A stretch of 64,000 bases of DNA. Source: Paeniglutamicibacter sulfureus (GTDB lineage: Bacteria; Actinomycetota; Actinomycetes; Actinomycetales; Micrococcaceae). Positions 26,118 to 35,220 of this stretch are shown in pieces. The notes beneath the pieces are model-generated. The model was not told the origin of the DNA and did not search any database. It saw only the letters and a program-made list of their open reading frames with translations. The translations under genes and the position numbers were made by a program. Positions within the stretch are counted from its first letter, which is position 1. Every line of letters starts with the position of its first letter. The stretch covers positions 244,049 through 308,048 of the forward strand of contig NZ_JAULBL010000002.1 of assembly GCF_030512175.1 (NCBI RefSeq), written 5' to 3'.

Positions 26118-27049
26118 TTACGGCCTCCATAGTTGACCGGAACGGAAAATGCCGCCTCGACTTCCAGACGGTCCCAGTAATCCGGTCCAAGACGGGCAAT
26201 ATACTCCCCATGGTCCCGGGTGTCGCGGATGTTTGTCTGCACCCATTCGCGCAGTCGTTGCGGATCGCGGGCGAGCTCGGACCATCGGCGACTGAACCCG
26301 TCGTCGCGGTCATAGTAGCCTTGGACCGAATGTGGATGCGCGCCCCGCGGACAGTGGACCACGGCGTCGACGGCATGGGAAGGAACGATAGTGCGGTTCG
26401 GGTCGGAGCGGACGACGCTGTCGTCCACGATTTCCTCGACCGTGACGATGACCTTCTTCCCGGCGAAGGCAGCTTCGGCCTGCACTCCGAGAATGCCCCA
26501 GGCCTGGATGTTGCCTGCCCGATCGGCCCGCTGCGCGTGAATTATTGAAACATCGGGATTCAATGCCGGGACGACGTGGATTTCCTGCCCGTCGTACGGA
26601 TCGGTGACGGATCGGATCCGGCCGTTCAGCGTCACCAGATCGCTCCCCCGGTAGGAGTTGATCGGATAAAAGGGAAGTTTCGAGGCACCGGCAAGGTACC
26701 GGCAGATCATGCCCCCATGGCTATATTCTTCAAGATCAAGCGGAACCGGGTCCGCGTTCTCCACCCGCCGACGCAGTTCGTGGAGTGAACCGGCCGAACT
26801 ATTTCCGACGAACGAACCGATCACCGCCTTCAGGCAATCGGCCGCCAGCAGCTGATCGATCAACACGTCCCCGGTCATCCGAGCCAGTGTCAGGTTCCGG
26901 AATCCCTGCCGGATTATTTCGTGCGCCGCCGCGACCGGAACCAGGTGACCGAATCCCTCGATGGCTACAATCTGGCCGTCCCGAACGTGCTCCGCAACGG
27001 CCTCGCTGAGAGTTGTACATTTGTCCACCGGCATACCGTTGCCCCTCAT
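26114..27049 (-). CDS. Type I CoA-transferase, alpha subunit (glutaconate CoA-transferase-like)
   Basis: A 311-residue alpha subunit. VAEHVRDGQIVAIEGFGHLVPVAAAHEIIRQG is the usual N-terminal CoA-transferase pattern, with IHAQRADRAGNIQAWGILGVQAEAAFAGKKVIVTVEEIVD in the middle. The length is that of GctA rather than the shorter AtoD/PcaI class. The start ATG at 27049 overlaps the MaoC stop (ATGA). With the beta subunit it should activate the acid imported by the neighbouring TTT transporters. Confidence 0.8.
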   Translation of the reverse strand: MRGNGMPVDKCTTLSEAVAEHVRDGQIVAIEGFGHLVPVAAAHEIIRQGFRNLTLARMTGDVLIDQLLAADCLKAVIGSFVGNSSAGSLHELRRRVENADPVPLDLEEYSHGGMICRYLAGASKLPFYPINSYRGSDLVTLNGRIRSVTDPYDGQEIHVVPALNPDVSIIHAQRADRAGNIQAWGILGVQAEAAFAGKKVIVTVEEIVDDSVVRSDPNRTIVPSHAVDAVVHCPRGAHPHSVQGYYDRDDGFSRRWSELARDPQRLREWVQTNIRDTRDHGEYIARLGPDYWDRLEVEAAFSVPVNYGGRK

Positions 27050-27498
27050 CCGACCAGCAAGGAAACTGTTTCGGCCACGCAGGCAGGCCGGGTCCCGTGC
27101 TCGAGTTCGATCTCGTGCCGGATGACCACTTGGCTACCCTGGGCCGCCGGCGTCACGGAGACGAGCGTGAGCCGGCTCCGGACTCGGGAACCCGCCGGGA
27201 TCGGACTCGGAAAACGGACCTTGTTCAGCCCGTAGTTAACGATCATCTTCAGTCCGTTGACCCGATAAACTTCCTTTGCGAAGAACGGGATCATGGACAG
27301 CGTCAAATAGCCATGGGCGACGGGACGGCCAAACGGTCCGCTGGCCGCCCTCTCCGGATCGACGTGGATCCACTGATGGTCACCCGTGGCATCGGCAAAA
27401 CCTTGAATCCGGTCCTGCTCCACACTGTGCCACCTGCTCACACCCAGTTCTGCGCCGATTAGCGGCTCGAGCTCCGCCAGTCCTTGTAGTTCTCTCAC
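27046..27498 (-). CDS. MaoC-like (R)-specific enoyl-CoA hydratase
   Basis: A 150-residue hot-dog-fold hydratase adding water to a 2-enoyl-CoA. The hydratase-2 motif FADATGDHQWIHVDPERAASGPFGRPVAHGYLTLSMIP contains the catalytic Asp and His. It is the first gene of the MaoC-CoA-transferase operon and probably supplies the hydration step between the acyl-CoA dehydrogenases and the SDR/thiolase encoded further downstream in the block. Confidence 0.85.
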   Translation of the reverse strand: MRELQGLAELEPLIGAELGVSRWHSVEQDRIQGFADATGDHQWIHVDPERAASGPFGRPVAHGYLTLSMIPFFAKEVYRVNGLKMIVNYGLNKVRFPSPIPAGSRVRSRLTLVSVTPAAQGSQVVIRHEIELEHGTRPACVAETVSLLVG

Positions 27499-27567
27499 TA
27501 TGACATCTCCTGTTGACTCACACGAAACCCGGCCGGCGCATCACCGTGACGGACGATTTAATCGGAA

Positions 27568-28560
27568 TTACTGGCTAAGGATCGGTTCATAAAGCTTCTG
27601 GATCTGCGCAAAGTTGGCACCGAGCTCCTCGGCACCGATGAACTCCTTCGGTACAAAGTTCTCTCCGATCTGGGTAACGACCTCCGGATCCCCGAGGCAC
27701 GTTTCGAGTTCGCGTTCCAGTGTGGACACGACGGTCTCCGGCAGGCCCTTGGGGCCGAACAACCCGTAAATCGACGTTGCATTCACCAGCTGCGGGAATC
27801 CCAGTTCGGCCAGCGTTGGTATTTGAGGAAGCCAGTCGAGCCGTTCAGGGGTCGTGGCGGCAAAGGGAAGGAATGACTCGTCAGCGATCCGTGCTTGGAC
27901 ATCCGGATGGTCATTGATGAAGAGCGCATCAACATGCCCGCCCAAGAGATTTGTAGTCATCTCCGCGTTGCCCGAGGCGGGTACGGCGGTGACCTCGACG
28001 CCGTATTCATTTTTCAGCCGCTGCAGTTCGATCGCTGCGGGACTCGTGGCGCCTGGAACGCCCATCGTGATTGCTCCGGGATCGGCCCTCGCAGCCTCGA
28101 AGAGCTCCGCCGCGTCCCCGTAGGGCGAATCCGCGCCGACGACGATCAAGGTCGGATTATCTGCCATCACTCCGATGGGTTCAACGTCCGCAAGACTGTA
28201 GCCCAGCGAGTTGACCAGGGGGGTCATTATGAGCGTGCCCGTGGTACCTAGCGCTAGGGTTTGGCCGTCCGGCTTTGAACCTGCCAGCTCCTGCATCGCG
28301 ACGGCACCGCTGCCGCCGGGCTTGTTCTCGACTACAAAGGCCGCGCCGAGGCTAGCCCCCAGACAGGCGGCAATCGAACGGGCAGTGAGATCTGAGGGGC
28401 CGCCGGCAGCATAGGGCATGAGGACCGTGACCGGCTTTGCGGGGTAATCGGACCCGGCTCCCTGGGCGGGCACGGAATCGTCCGCCCCGCATCCTGCCAG
28501 TGCCAGGGATGCCAGTGCAATCCCGGCGATTGTCTGTAAACGTGAGGCGTTCTTCTTCAT
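27568..28560 (-). CDS. Orphan TctC-type substrate-binding lipoprotein (Bug family)
   Basis: A 330-residue Bug-family binding protein without its own TctA/TctB genes. The signal ends in LALAGC; the mature start SDYPAKPVTVLMPYAAGGPSDLTARSIAACLGASLG matches the family. It is closely related to the TctC at 32825; a stretch of about 37 nt near 27970-28006 is identical to 33229-33265, implying recent duplication. The start at 28560 (MKKNASR) is set by AAGG just upstream and the signal peptide; the frame runs on to 28662. It may feed the TctAB pair at 30681-32805. Confidence 0.85.
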   Translation of the reverse strand: MKKNASRLQTIAGIALASLALAGCGADDSVPAQGAGSDYPAKPVTVLMPYAAGGPSDLTARSIAACLGASLGAAFVVENKPGGSGAVAMQELAGSKPDGQTLALGTTGTLIMTPLVNSLGYSLADVEPIGVMADNPTLIVVGADSPYGDAAELFEAARADPGAITMGVPGATSPAAIELQRLKNEYGVEVTAVPASGNAEMTTNLLGGHVDALFINDHPDVQARIADESFLPFAATTPERLDWLPQIPTLAELGFPQLVNATSIYGLFGPKGLPETVVSTLERELETCLGDPEVVTQIGENFVPKEFIGAEELGANFAQIQKLYEPILSQ

Positions 28561-28599
28561 AATGGCCTTCCCTTGATGGTTTCTCCGTCGAATCCACGG

Positions 28600-28790
28600 A
28601 CCGGAGTACGATCGATCTTGTGAAACAAGTGCCGTTGCAATTCTGGGATACCACGCCAGCATCGACGGCTCGGGTCAATACGCCCGCACCCTGACTCAGG
28701 CTGGAGATGACCAGGCTGATAGTCTGATCGCCATGCTTCACGCGAACAGCTCGGTGCCTGTTTCGGAGCTTCACGCAGAGGTCGCAGTAG
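28600..28790 (-). pseudogene. Relic of a TetR regulator C-terminal domain
   Basis: The minus strand reads VKHGDQTISLVISSLSQG then VDAGVVSQNCNGTCF and VLRS, which aligns with QGDRIIGLVSSILDSA, VVAQNCNATY and VLRS of the TetR protein at 14719. The helix-turn-helix half is absent and no start or intact frame remains. It lies in the long leader upstream of the orphan tctC. This links the second block to the TetR-controlled first block. Confidence 0.5.
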
Positions 28791-28971
28791 TTGTCGAGTT
28801 GCTGAGGTAAAGCGCCGTCCTTGCTTCATGCACGGCGCATACGCGTTTAACATAGAGCTACCCTCGGATGAATCCGTGCCGCCGGACGTTGCGGCCGCAG
28901 CCAGGGCAGGCCCCTTACGGGTAGTCGATTTTTACGGATCGAACTCTCAGTCAGGCAGGGCAATCCACTTT

Positions 28972-30684
28972 TCACGGTGGAAGGACGGATAATTGAGCCG
29001 GTTGCGGATCGGCGCAGCCCCGGGCAGCGTCGAGCCGCAATTGCTCGATCGTGGCCTCGGTGCTGGTCCGCGTACTGCCGAGCCGAAGTTCGACGACGGC
29101 GGGAACGCCTGCGGCCAGGGCACGCCGCAGTGCCGGCAGAAATTCCGCGGTGGACTCGACAACCTCGCCCTGTCCACCGAAGGCGACGGCGAAGGCCGCA
29201 AAATCAGGGTTAGTGAGATCGGTTCCGCTGACCCGGAAGGGAAAGTACCTTTCCTGGTGCGCACGGATGGTTCCGTACATGGAGTTGTTCAGGACAATGA
29301 TGACTGGAGCGACCTTCTGTGCCACCGCTACAGCTAGCTCCTGTCCGTTCATCAGAAAGCAGCCGTCGCCCGCCACCGAAACAACCTGGCGTTCCGGATG
29401 TGCTATTGCCGCAGCAACGGCGGCGGGCACACCATAGCCCATGGACCCGTTCCGGGGAGCAAGCAGCGTCGGATAGCTGCGCCAGCGCAGGTACTTCTTT
29501 GCCCAGCCGGCATGATTTCCTGCGCCCCACGTGATGATGGCGTCCACCGGCAGGGCCTGCTGCAACTGATCAAATACCACGTTCAGGTCAAGCTCTCCCC
29601 CTGTTGGCTCCAACCTCCGGCGCTGCTCATGTCCGCGTCGGAGGTTGTGCGCATATTCGCGCCATGCCCGGCGCGGCACGGGGAGCTGATTCAGGGCTGC
29701 GGCAACGGCCGGAACCGAGGAGACGATGCGTAGCGCGTTCAGATGTGCCGAACCCCGGCCATCCGCGTCCGGAAGTATGGTGACCACGTCGGTCCCTGTT
29801 TGGCCCACCGAAAGTAGCTTCCAGCTGTCGGTGCTCACGTCCCCCAGCGGCGAGCCGATCCCGATGACCAGATCCGCACCGGAAAGGGCCTCGGCGGTTT
29901 GTTCCGAGCGCCCGTAACCGAGGGTGCCGATGTAGGACGGTGACTCATGATCGATGAGATCCAGCGCGTTGAACTCAACGGCTACGGGTAGAACATTGCG
30001 TTCGGCCCACTCCTGGACGAACAGACTGGCCTCCGACGTCCAACCGCCGCCGCCCAGGATCACCAGGGGACGTGATGCGGCGGCCAGTAGCCGGGACAGC
30101 TCATCCAATGCCGCTCCGGCCGGCGCGGCCTCAACTATGCGGATGGATGGCGCCGCGCCCGTGGCGGCTAGTTCGCGCAGCATGTCCTCGGGCAGCCCCA
30201 CGACCACCGGTCCGTGCCTGCCGGATTTCGCCAGGGCAAAAGCCCGGGAGATGATTTCGGGCCCGCGTTCTGCCTGCTCAATGTGCAAGACGTTCTTGGT
30301 GGTGGTCCCGAACCAGCCATTGAGGTCGAATTCCTGGAACGACTCCCGGTGCGTATGCCCGCGCGGGATGAGGCCCACCAGCAGCACCAGCGGCACGCTG
30401 TCCTGGTATGCGGCATGAAGCGCGATCATCGCATTCGCGGCTCCAGGTCCGCGGGTCACCATACAGACCCCCACTTTCCCAGTGATTTTAGCGTAGGCGT
30501 TGGCCATGTAGCCGGCGCCGCCTTCATGCCGGCAGGTCACCAGGTTGATATCGGAGTCATACAGGGCGTCCAGCACACCGAGGTAGCTCTCTCCCGGAAC
30601 ACAAAATGCCGTTTCAACGCCCTCTGAGAGCAGTTGATCGACGACCAACTGAGCACCGCTGCGTAATTGCCTCCCGGGAATCAT
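28972..30684 (-). CDS. Thiamine-diphosphate-dependent enzyme (acetolactate synthase-like)
   Basis: A 570-residue ThDP enzyme of the IlvB/benzaldehyde lyase/2-hydroxyacyl-CoA lyase group. The PYR domain has FCVPGESYLGVLDALYDS with the activating Glu. The PP domain has the ThDP-binding pattern GDGCFLMNGQELAVAVAQKVAPVIIVLNN. It makes or breaks a C-C bond next to a keto or 2-hydroxyacyl group. It overlaps the upstream TctA by 4 bp (ATGA), so it belongs to the tctCBA-ThDP operon, unlike a biosynthetic acetolactate synthase with an IlvN partner. Substrate is not predictable. Confidence 0.82.
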   Translation of the reverse strand: MIPGRQLRSGAQLVVDQLLSEGVETAFCVPGESYLGVLDALYDSDINLVTCRHEGGAGYMANAYAKITGKVGVCMVTRGPGAANAMIALHAAYQDSVPLVLLVGLIPRGHTHRESFQEFDLNGWFGTTTKNVLHIEQAERGPEIISRAFALAKSGRHGPVVVGLPEDMLRELAATGAAPSIRIVEAAPAGAALDELSRLLAAASRPLVILGGGGWTSEASLFVQEWAERNVLPVAVEFNALDLIDHESPSYIGTLGYGRSEQTAEALSGADLVIGIGSPLGDVSTDSWKLLSVGQTGTDVVTILPDADGRGSAHLNALRIVSSVPAVAAALNQLPVPRRAWREYAHNLRRGHEQRRRLEPTGGELDLNVVFDQLQQALPVDAIITWGAGNHAGWAKKYLRWRSYPTLLAPRNGSMGYGVPAAVAAAIAHPERQVVSVAGDGCFLMNGQELAVAVAQKVAPVIIVLNNSMYGTIRAHQERYFPFRVSGTDLTNPDFAAFAVAFGGQGEVVESTAEFLPALRRALAAGVPAVVELRLGSTRTSTEATIEQLRLDAARGCADPQPAQLSVLPP

Positions 30685-32270
30685 TCTGCGGTCTCCGAGT
30701 CTGTAGTCTGTTCGCGCCGGGCCGTCGTGTGAACTAGCCCGCTGCCGCGCCCTTCCAGACCGGCCGCCGCAGAAGCTGAGCGCCGTGTGCTGCGTTGTCG
30801 TCGTCTGCGGCTGATGAAGCCGTACACGATGAACAGCCCGATCAGGATAAAGATAGCCGCAGACACCGGATCTGACGCGAAAATACCGAAGCTACCTTCA
30901 GAGATCAGCATCGTTTGGCGGAAGGATTTCTCCAAGATCGGGCCCAGAATGTAGGCCAGCACCAACGGCCCGGGATCAAAGCGTGTCTTGATCATGATCC
31001 AACCGAGAACCCCGAACGCCAGCACCACCCACATGTCGAACGGATTGTTGTTGATGGAGAAGACGCCGACCATGACGACAAGGAGCGCGAAGGTCGAAAG
31101 GATCCCCGCTCGTACCCGGAGCATTTGGATAAAGACCCCGACCAGCGGAATATTGAGAATGATCAACATCAGATTGCCGATGTACATCGACGCGATAACG
31201 CCCCAGAAAACGTTGGGATGCTCGTTGATCAGCTGCGGCCCCGGAGTGATGCCGTGTAGCAGGAGCGCTCCGTAAATCATGGCCAGCACCACGTTGGACG
31301 GGATGCCCAGGACGAGCAGCGGAATGAATGCCGACGTCGACGAGGCGTTGTTCGCTGTCTCGGGACCGGCGACACCTTCGATAGCCCCCTTTCCGAACCG
31401 GCTGGGATCCTTCGCACGGCGTTTCTCCATGGCATAGGATGCCAGCGATGAGATGACGCCGCCGCCGCCGGGAAGGACGCCGATGAAAAAGCCGAGCACG
31501 GAACCCCGGGCTATGGCACCGGAGGAATCACGGAAGTCTTTGCGCGAGGGCCAGATATTCTTAATTTTGGTGGTGACGGACTGGCCCTTTTCGCTTCGCT
31601 CAAGACTGTGGAGCAGTTCTCCAACCCCGAAAAGCCCCATCGCGATAGCGACGAAATCCAATCCGCCGAGCATGGACGTCTGACCGAAGGTGAAGCGTGC
31701 GGTTCCCGTAATCGGGTCTTGTCCCACGGTTGAGAGCAGGAGGCCGACCCCTGCCATGCACAGGCTCTTGACCGTTGAACCGGTGCCGAGGGAGGTCACT
31801 AGGAAGAGACCAAGAATCATGATGGCGACATAGCCGGCCGGGCCGACCGCGACGGCTACTTGGGCAAGCAGCGGGGCCAGGAAGGTCAGGCCGACAATGG
31901 CTACGGTGCCGCCGATGAAGGAGCCGACCGCGGAAATGCCCAGGGCGGTTCCTGCCCTGCCTTGCTTGGTCATTTGATAACCGTCAAAGGTGGTGACTAC
32001 TGACGCAGCCTCGCCGGGAAGACGCAGCAGTACTGAGGTTATCGTGCCGCCGTACATCGAGCCGTAGTAAATGCCGGCCAGCATGATCACCGCCCCTACC
32101 GGATCCATCGTGTAGGTGATCGGCAACAGGAGCGCGATCGTGGCGGTCGGGCCAAGCCCTGGCAAGACGCCGATGGCGGTTCCGATGACCACGCCGATGA
32201 AAACAAACAGCAGGTTCATCGGGTCAAAGGCTACGGAGAAGCCTTGGGCCAGGTTGTTAAGGGCGTCCAT
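30681..32270 (-). CDS. tctA: Tripartite tricarboxylate transporter large membrane subunit TctA
   Basis: A 529-residue carrier very similar to the TctA at 22521 through most of its length (GVVIGTAIGVLPGLGPTATIALLLPITYTMDP and GVLPGGGGVISSLASYAMEKR). The Arg/Ser-rich tail differs. It starts 2 bp after the tctB stop and overlaps the ThDP gene at its end. The two systems appear to be paralogues rather than unrelated acquisitions. Confidence 0.92.
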   Translation of the reverse strand: MDALNNLAQGFSVAFDPMNLLFVFIGVVIGTAIGVLPGLGPTATIALLLPITYTMDPVGAVIMLAGIYYGSMYGGTITSVLLRLPGEAASVVTTFDGYQMTKQGRAGTALGISAVGSFIGGTVAIVGLTFLAPLLAQVAVAVGPAGYVAIMILGLFLVTSLGTGSTVKSLCMAGVGLLLSTVGQDPITGTARFTFGQTSMLGGLDFVAIAMGLFGVGELLHSLERSEKGQSVTTKIKNIWPSRKDFRDSSGAIARGSVLGFFIGVLPGGGGVISSLASYAMEKRRAKDPSRFGKGAIEGVAGPETANNASSTSAFIPLLVLGIPSNVVLAMIYGALLLHGITPGPQLINEHPNVFWGVIASMYIGNLMLIILNIPLVGVFIQMLRVRAGILSTFALLVVMVGVFSINNNPFDMWVVLAFGVLGWIMIKTRFDPGPLVLAYILGPILEKSFRQTMLISEGSFGIFASDPVSAAIFILIGLFIVYGFISRRRRQRSTRRSASAAAGLEGRGSGLVHTTARREQTTDSETAE

Positions 32271-32271
32271 A

Positions 32272-32805
32272 TCAGAATCCGATCATCCGGGAGAAGGCGG
32301 TGACTACGATGTCGTCGGGAAACGGAACACCGAGCAGGCCCGCGAAAACAACGTGCAGAACGGCGGCGCCTCCAACGGCAAGGGGGATGGTCCAGCGCCA
32401 CGGTTCCTGGCCGAATACTCGCAGCCAGAGCATGAGCATCAGAAAAGCCGGAACGAGGAAGCCGATCGACTCGAAAAGCACCACAAACACGCAGAGGCTG
32501 CCCACGCCGCCCGCGATACCGGCAGTCCGTCGCGTCCAGGCTTCGGGAACCGCCGAGTCCGGAAAGAGCGTAAGGAAGGCCGCCGTGATGGTCACCGCGA
32601 TGGCGACAATAAAGGGCCAAAGGCCGGGGCCAGGGTTATTCAACTCTCCCAGCGAGAGTCGCCACGACCCGAGCACGGCCGACACACCTGCTACAAGCAG
32701 CACAAGCGGAACAATGCGGCGGAGCCGAGGCCGGCTCCGGACAAGCGTTCCTGCCGGCGGATGGGCACATTCCACCTCTGTAGGTCCGAGACTGAGTTTC
32801 GTCAT
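32272..32805 (-). CDS. tctB: Tripartite tricarboxylate transporter small subunit TctB
   Basis: A 177-residue membrane protein with four helices and the family segment GELNNPGPGLWPFIVAIAV. The start at 32805 is chosen because AAAGG precedes it by seven bases and it clears the tctC stop at 32825; the frame is open further upstream into tctC. Similar in length and pattern to the TctB at 21994. Confidence 0.83.
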   Translation of the reverse strand: MTKLSLGPTEVECAHPPAGTLVRSRPRLRRIVPLVLLVAGVSAVLGSWRLSLGELNNPGPGLWPFIVAIAVTITAAFLTLFPDSAVPEAWTRRTAGIAGGVGSLCVFVVLFESIGFLVPAFLMLMLWLRVFGQEPWRWTIPLAVGGAAVLHVVFAGLLGVPFPDDIVVTAFSRMIGF

Positions 32806-32824
32806 ATCCATGCCTTTGCTGATC

Positions 32825-33835
32825 CTACTGCTGGCCCAGGAGGGGTTGGTAGAGGTCCTGCATTGCGGTGAACGCCGTGTGCAGATCGCCTGAACCGGCG
32901 AACTCCTCTGGCACAAACCGCTCGCCAATCTGTTCGGCTACGCCCGGATCAGCGGCGCATGTTTCAAGTTCGGCCTCGAGAATGGAGAGAACGTCCTCCG
33001 GCAAGCCTTGTGGACCGATGACACCGAACACCGAAACGGCGTTCACCAGATCGTCGAAGCCAACCTCGGCCAGCGTCGGAACCTCGGGATACCAAGCGGC
33101 GCGTTCCGGGCTGCTAATGGCAAGTGGCATAAAAGATCCGTCCTCGATCCGCGCCGCAACGTCGGAGTGGTCCGTGATGAACAGTGCGTCGACGTGGCCG
33201 CCGAGCAGATTCGTGGTCATTTCCGCGTTGCCCGAGGCGGGTACGGCGGTGACCTCGATGCCGTATTCGTCCTTCAGACGCTGCAGCTCGATCGCCGCGG
33301 AGGTCGTCGCACCGGGAACTGCGACGCTGAACTTCCCAGGAGCGGCCTTGGCTGCCGCGAAGAATTCCTGCGCATCGGTATATGGCGAATCCGACCCGAC
33401 CACGAGAACCGTGGGCATCTCGGCCATGACTCCGACCGAGGAGAAATCAGCCAGGCTGTAGCCCAAGTCATTCACGATTGGGTTCATGACCAGCGGGCCG
33501 TTGGTGCCGAGCCCGAGCGTGTAGCCATCCGGCTTGGCGCCGGCCAGCTCCTGCATCGCTATCCCGCCGCTGCCGCCGGCCTTGTTCTCAACCAGGATGG
33601 GCTGGCCGAGGCCGCCTTCAAGGCAGGACGCATAAGCGAGGGCGGTCATCGAGGAGGGACCTCCAGCGGCAAAGGGAACCAGAAACCGCACAGGCTTTTT
33701 CGGGTAGTCCGATCCGCCGTCATTGGCGCTGGCCGCTCCGCCTGCGCCGCAGCCCACCAGGGCCAAGGCCAACCCCACGAACCCCGCCGAGACTTTCAAT
33801 TGCATTGCGCTTCGCTTTTTCAACACGGACCTCAT
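32825..33835 (-). CDS. tctC: Tripartite tricarboxylate transporter substrate-binding protein TctC
   Basis: A 336-residue Bug-family lipoprotein. The signal ends in ALVGC and the mature part begins SDYPKKPVRFLVPFAAGGPSSMTALAYASCLEGGLG. It is a close paralogue of the orphan at 27568 and a more distant one of 20950. It is the first gene of the tctCBA-ThDP operon. ATG at 33835 is used; an internal ATG at 33805 would still leave a complete signal peptide. A TATTGGA-type promoter motif lies about 70 bp upstream. Confidence 0.88.
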   Translation of the reverse strand: MRSVLKKRSAMQLKVSAGFVGLALALVGCGAGGAASANDGGSDYPKKPVRFLVPFAAGGPSSMTALAYASCLEGGLGQPILVENKAGGSGGIAMQELAGAKPDGYTLGLGTNGPLVMNPIVNDLGYSLADFSSVGVMAEMPTVLVVGSDSPYTDAQEFFAAAKAAPGKFSVAVPGATTSAAIELQRLKDEYGIEVTAVPASGNAEMTTNLLGGHVDALFITDHSDVAARIEDGSFMPLAISSPERAAWYPEVPTLAEVGFDDLVNAVSVFGVIGPQGLPEDVLSILEAELETCAADPGVAEQIGERFVPEEFAGSGDLHTAFTAMQDLYQPLLGQQ

Positions 33836-33879
33836 TGTCGTTAGTTGTCGTCATTTTGGTTGTCGGTTTGTTAGCTACA

Positions 33880-33940
33880 TCACTGTCGCAGAGTGTCCAA
33901 TTCAAATCCAATACCAAATTGGGAACGGATCAATGCGCTG
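33880..33940 (-). promoter_or_regulatory. Shared promoter motif upstream of tctC
   Basis: On the minus strand: GCGCATTGATCCGTT, then TTTGGTATTGGAT, then CTGCGACAG about 15 bp on. The same order and spacing recur upstream of the CaiB gene (38980-39040), and TTTGGTATTGGAT recurs ahead of the 40196 gene. Candidate LysR-regulated promoter. Confidence 0.45.
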
Positions 33941-34035
33941 TTTACATGAACGGATATTGCGCGCGGCGGAAACCGCGGTGGCCGGAGATTCCTGCCGTCG
34001 TCGTTTTCCTGCGCTTTGTCTGCGACAAGCCGGAG

Positions 34036-35220
34036 TCAGAGTCTTTCGAGCAGCATCGCGGTGCCCTGCCCGAGCCCTACGCACATGGTCGCCAGGCCCC
34101 TGTCCGCGCCTTCCCGCTCCATCCTGCCCATCAGCGTGATGGCGATCCGGGCACCGGAGGAGCCAAGCGGGTGACCGAGTGCAATCGCGCCGCCGTCCCT
34201 GTTTACGATGTCTTCGTCCATTCCTAATCTGCGGATGCAGGCTAGGGCCTGCACCGCGAAGGCTTCGTTCAGTTCGATCGCTCCCACGTCATCGAGCGAC
34301 CAACCGGTCCGCCCGAGCACCTTGAGGGTGGCCGGCACGGGGCCGATGCCCATGATCTCCGGCGGAACTCCGGCGGAGGCGCCATCGACTATGCGCGCCC
34401 GTGCCCGTAGATTCAGTCTCTCGACGGCGCGTCCGCTGGCGATGACGACGGCGGAGGCACCGTCGTTGAGCGAACTGGAGTTCCCCGCGGTAACCACGCC
34501 GCCGGGCCGGGCTACCGAACGCAGGCCTCCCAGAGCCGCGAGTGTCGTTTCCCGGCGCGGGCCCTCATCGTCCTTGACGACTCCGCTCCGGGTCTCCACC
34601 GGAACGATCTCAGCCACGAAGCGCCCCGCATCCACGGCCGCGAGAGCCCGTTGATGCGAGCGAAGCGCGAATGCGTCCGCATCTTCCCGTGAAATGCCGT
34701 CCACGCGGGCCAGTTCCTCCGCCGTCTCCGGCATTGAAAAGGTGGACTTGGGACGTTTATGGAACTTCGGGTTCAGGAACCGAGAACCGATGGAGGTATC
34801 GGCGATTTCGCCCGGACGACCGAACGCCTTGTCAGGCTTCTCCAGCACCCACGGGGCCCGGGACATGGATTCGACTCCGCCGGCCACCACGACGTCCGCC
34901 GCGCCTGACTTGATCATCTGTGATGCCATGATGATGGCGCTAAGTCCGGAGGCGCAGAGGCGGTTCACCGTCATACCCGGGACGCTGTCCGGGAACCCCG
35001 CCAGTAGGGATGCCATCCGCGCCACATTGCGATTGTCCTCTCCCGCCTGGTTGGTATTGCCCAGGATCACCTCATCTATCTCGGCAGCCTCGATTCCGGC
35101 CCGTCGAACGGCTTCGCCGAGGACGACCGAGGCCAGATCATCCGGTCGAATACCGGAGAGGGAGCCACCGTAGCGACCGACCGGGGTGCGCGCCCCGCCG
35201 ATCAAGTATGCTTCAGGCAT
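34036..35220 (-). CDS. Acetyl-CoA C-acyltransferase (thiolase)
   Basis: A 394-residue degradative thiolase cleaving 3-oxoacyl-CoA with CoA. The nucleophilic cysteine is in MTVNRLCASGLSAI, the second-motif sequence NGGAIALGHPLGSSGARI (as read, NRDGGAIALGHPLG) carries the His, and the C-terminal Cys-x-Gly is in MCVGLGQGTAML. The length is standard. Its ATG overlaps the stop of the SDR gene by one base, so the SDR and thiolase form consecutive beta-oxidation steps in one transcript. Confidence 0.92.
   Translation of the reverse strand: MPEAYLIGGARTPVGRYGGSLSGIRPDDLASVVLGEAVRRAGIEAAEIDEVILGNTNQAGEDNRNVARMASLLAGFPDSVPGMTVNRLCASGLSAIIMASQMIKSGAADVVVAGGVESMSRAPWVLEKPDKAFGRPGEIADTSIGSRFLNPKFHKRPKSTFSMPETAEELARVDGISREDADAFALRSHQRALAAVDAGRFVAEIVPVETRSGVVKDDEGPRRETTLAALGGLRSVARPGGVVTAGNSSSLNDGASAVVIASGRAVERLNLRARARIVDGASAGVPPEIMGIGPVPATLKVLGRTGWSLDDVGAIELNEAFAVQALACIRRLGMDEDIVNRDGGAIALGHPLGSSGARIAITLMGRMEREGADRGLATMCVGLGQGTAMLLERL

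Noticed and set aside
25269..27049. IpdAB-type ring-opening hydrolase of steroid degradation
   Set aside because: The fold is shared, but the beta subunit keeps a glutamate at the transferase active-site position and no other steroid genes are present.
28972..30684. Biosynthetic acetolactate synthase (ilvB)
   Set aside because: No regulatory subunit gene follows, and it is coupled to a TTT transporter rather than to amino-acid biosynthesis genes.
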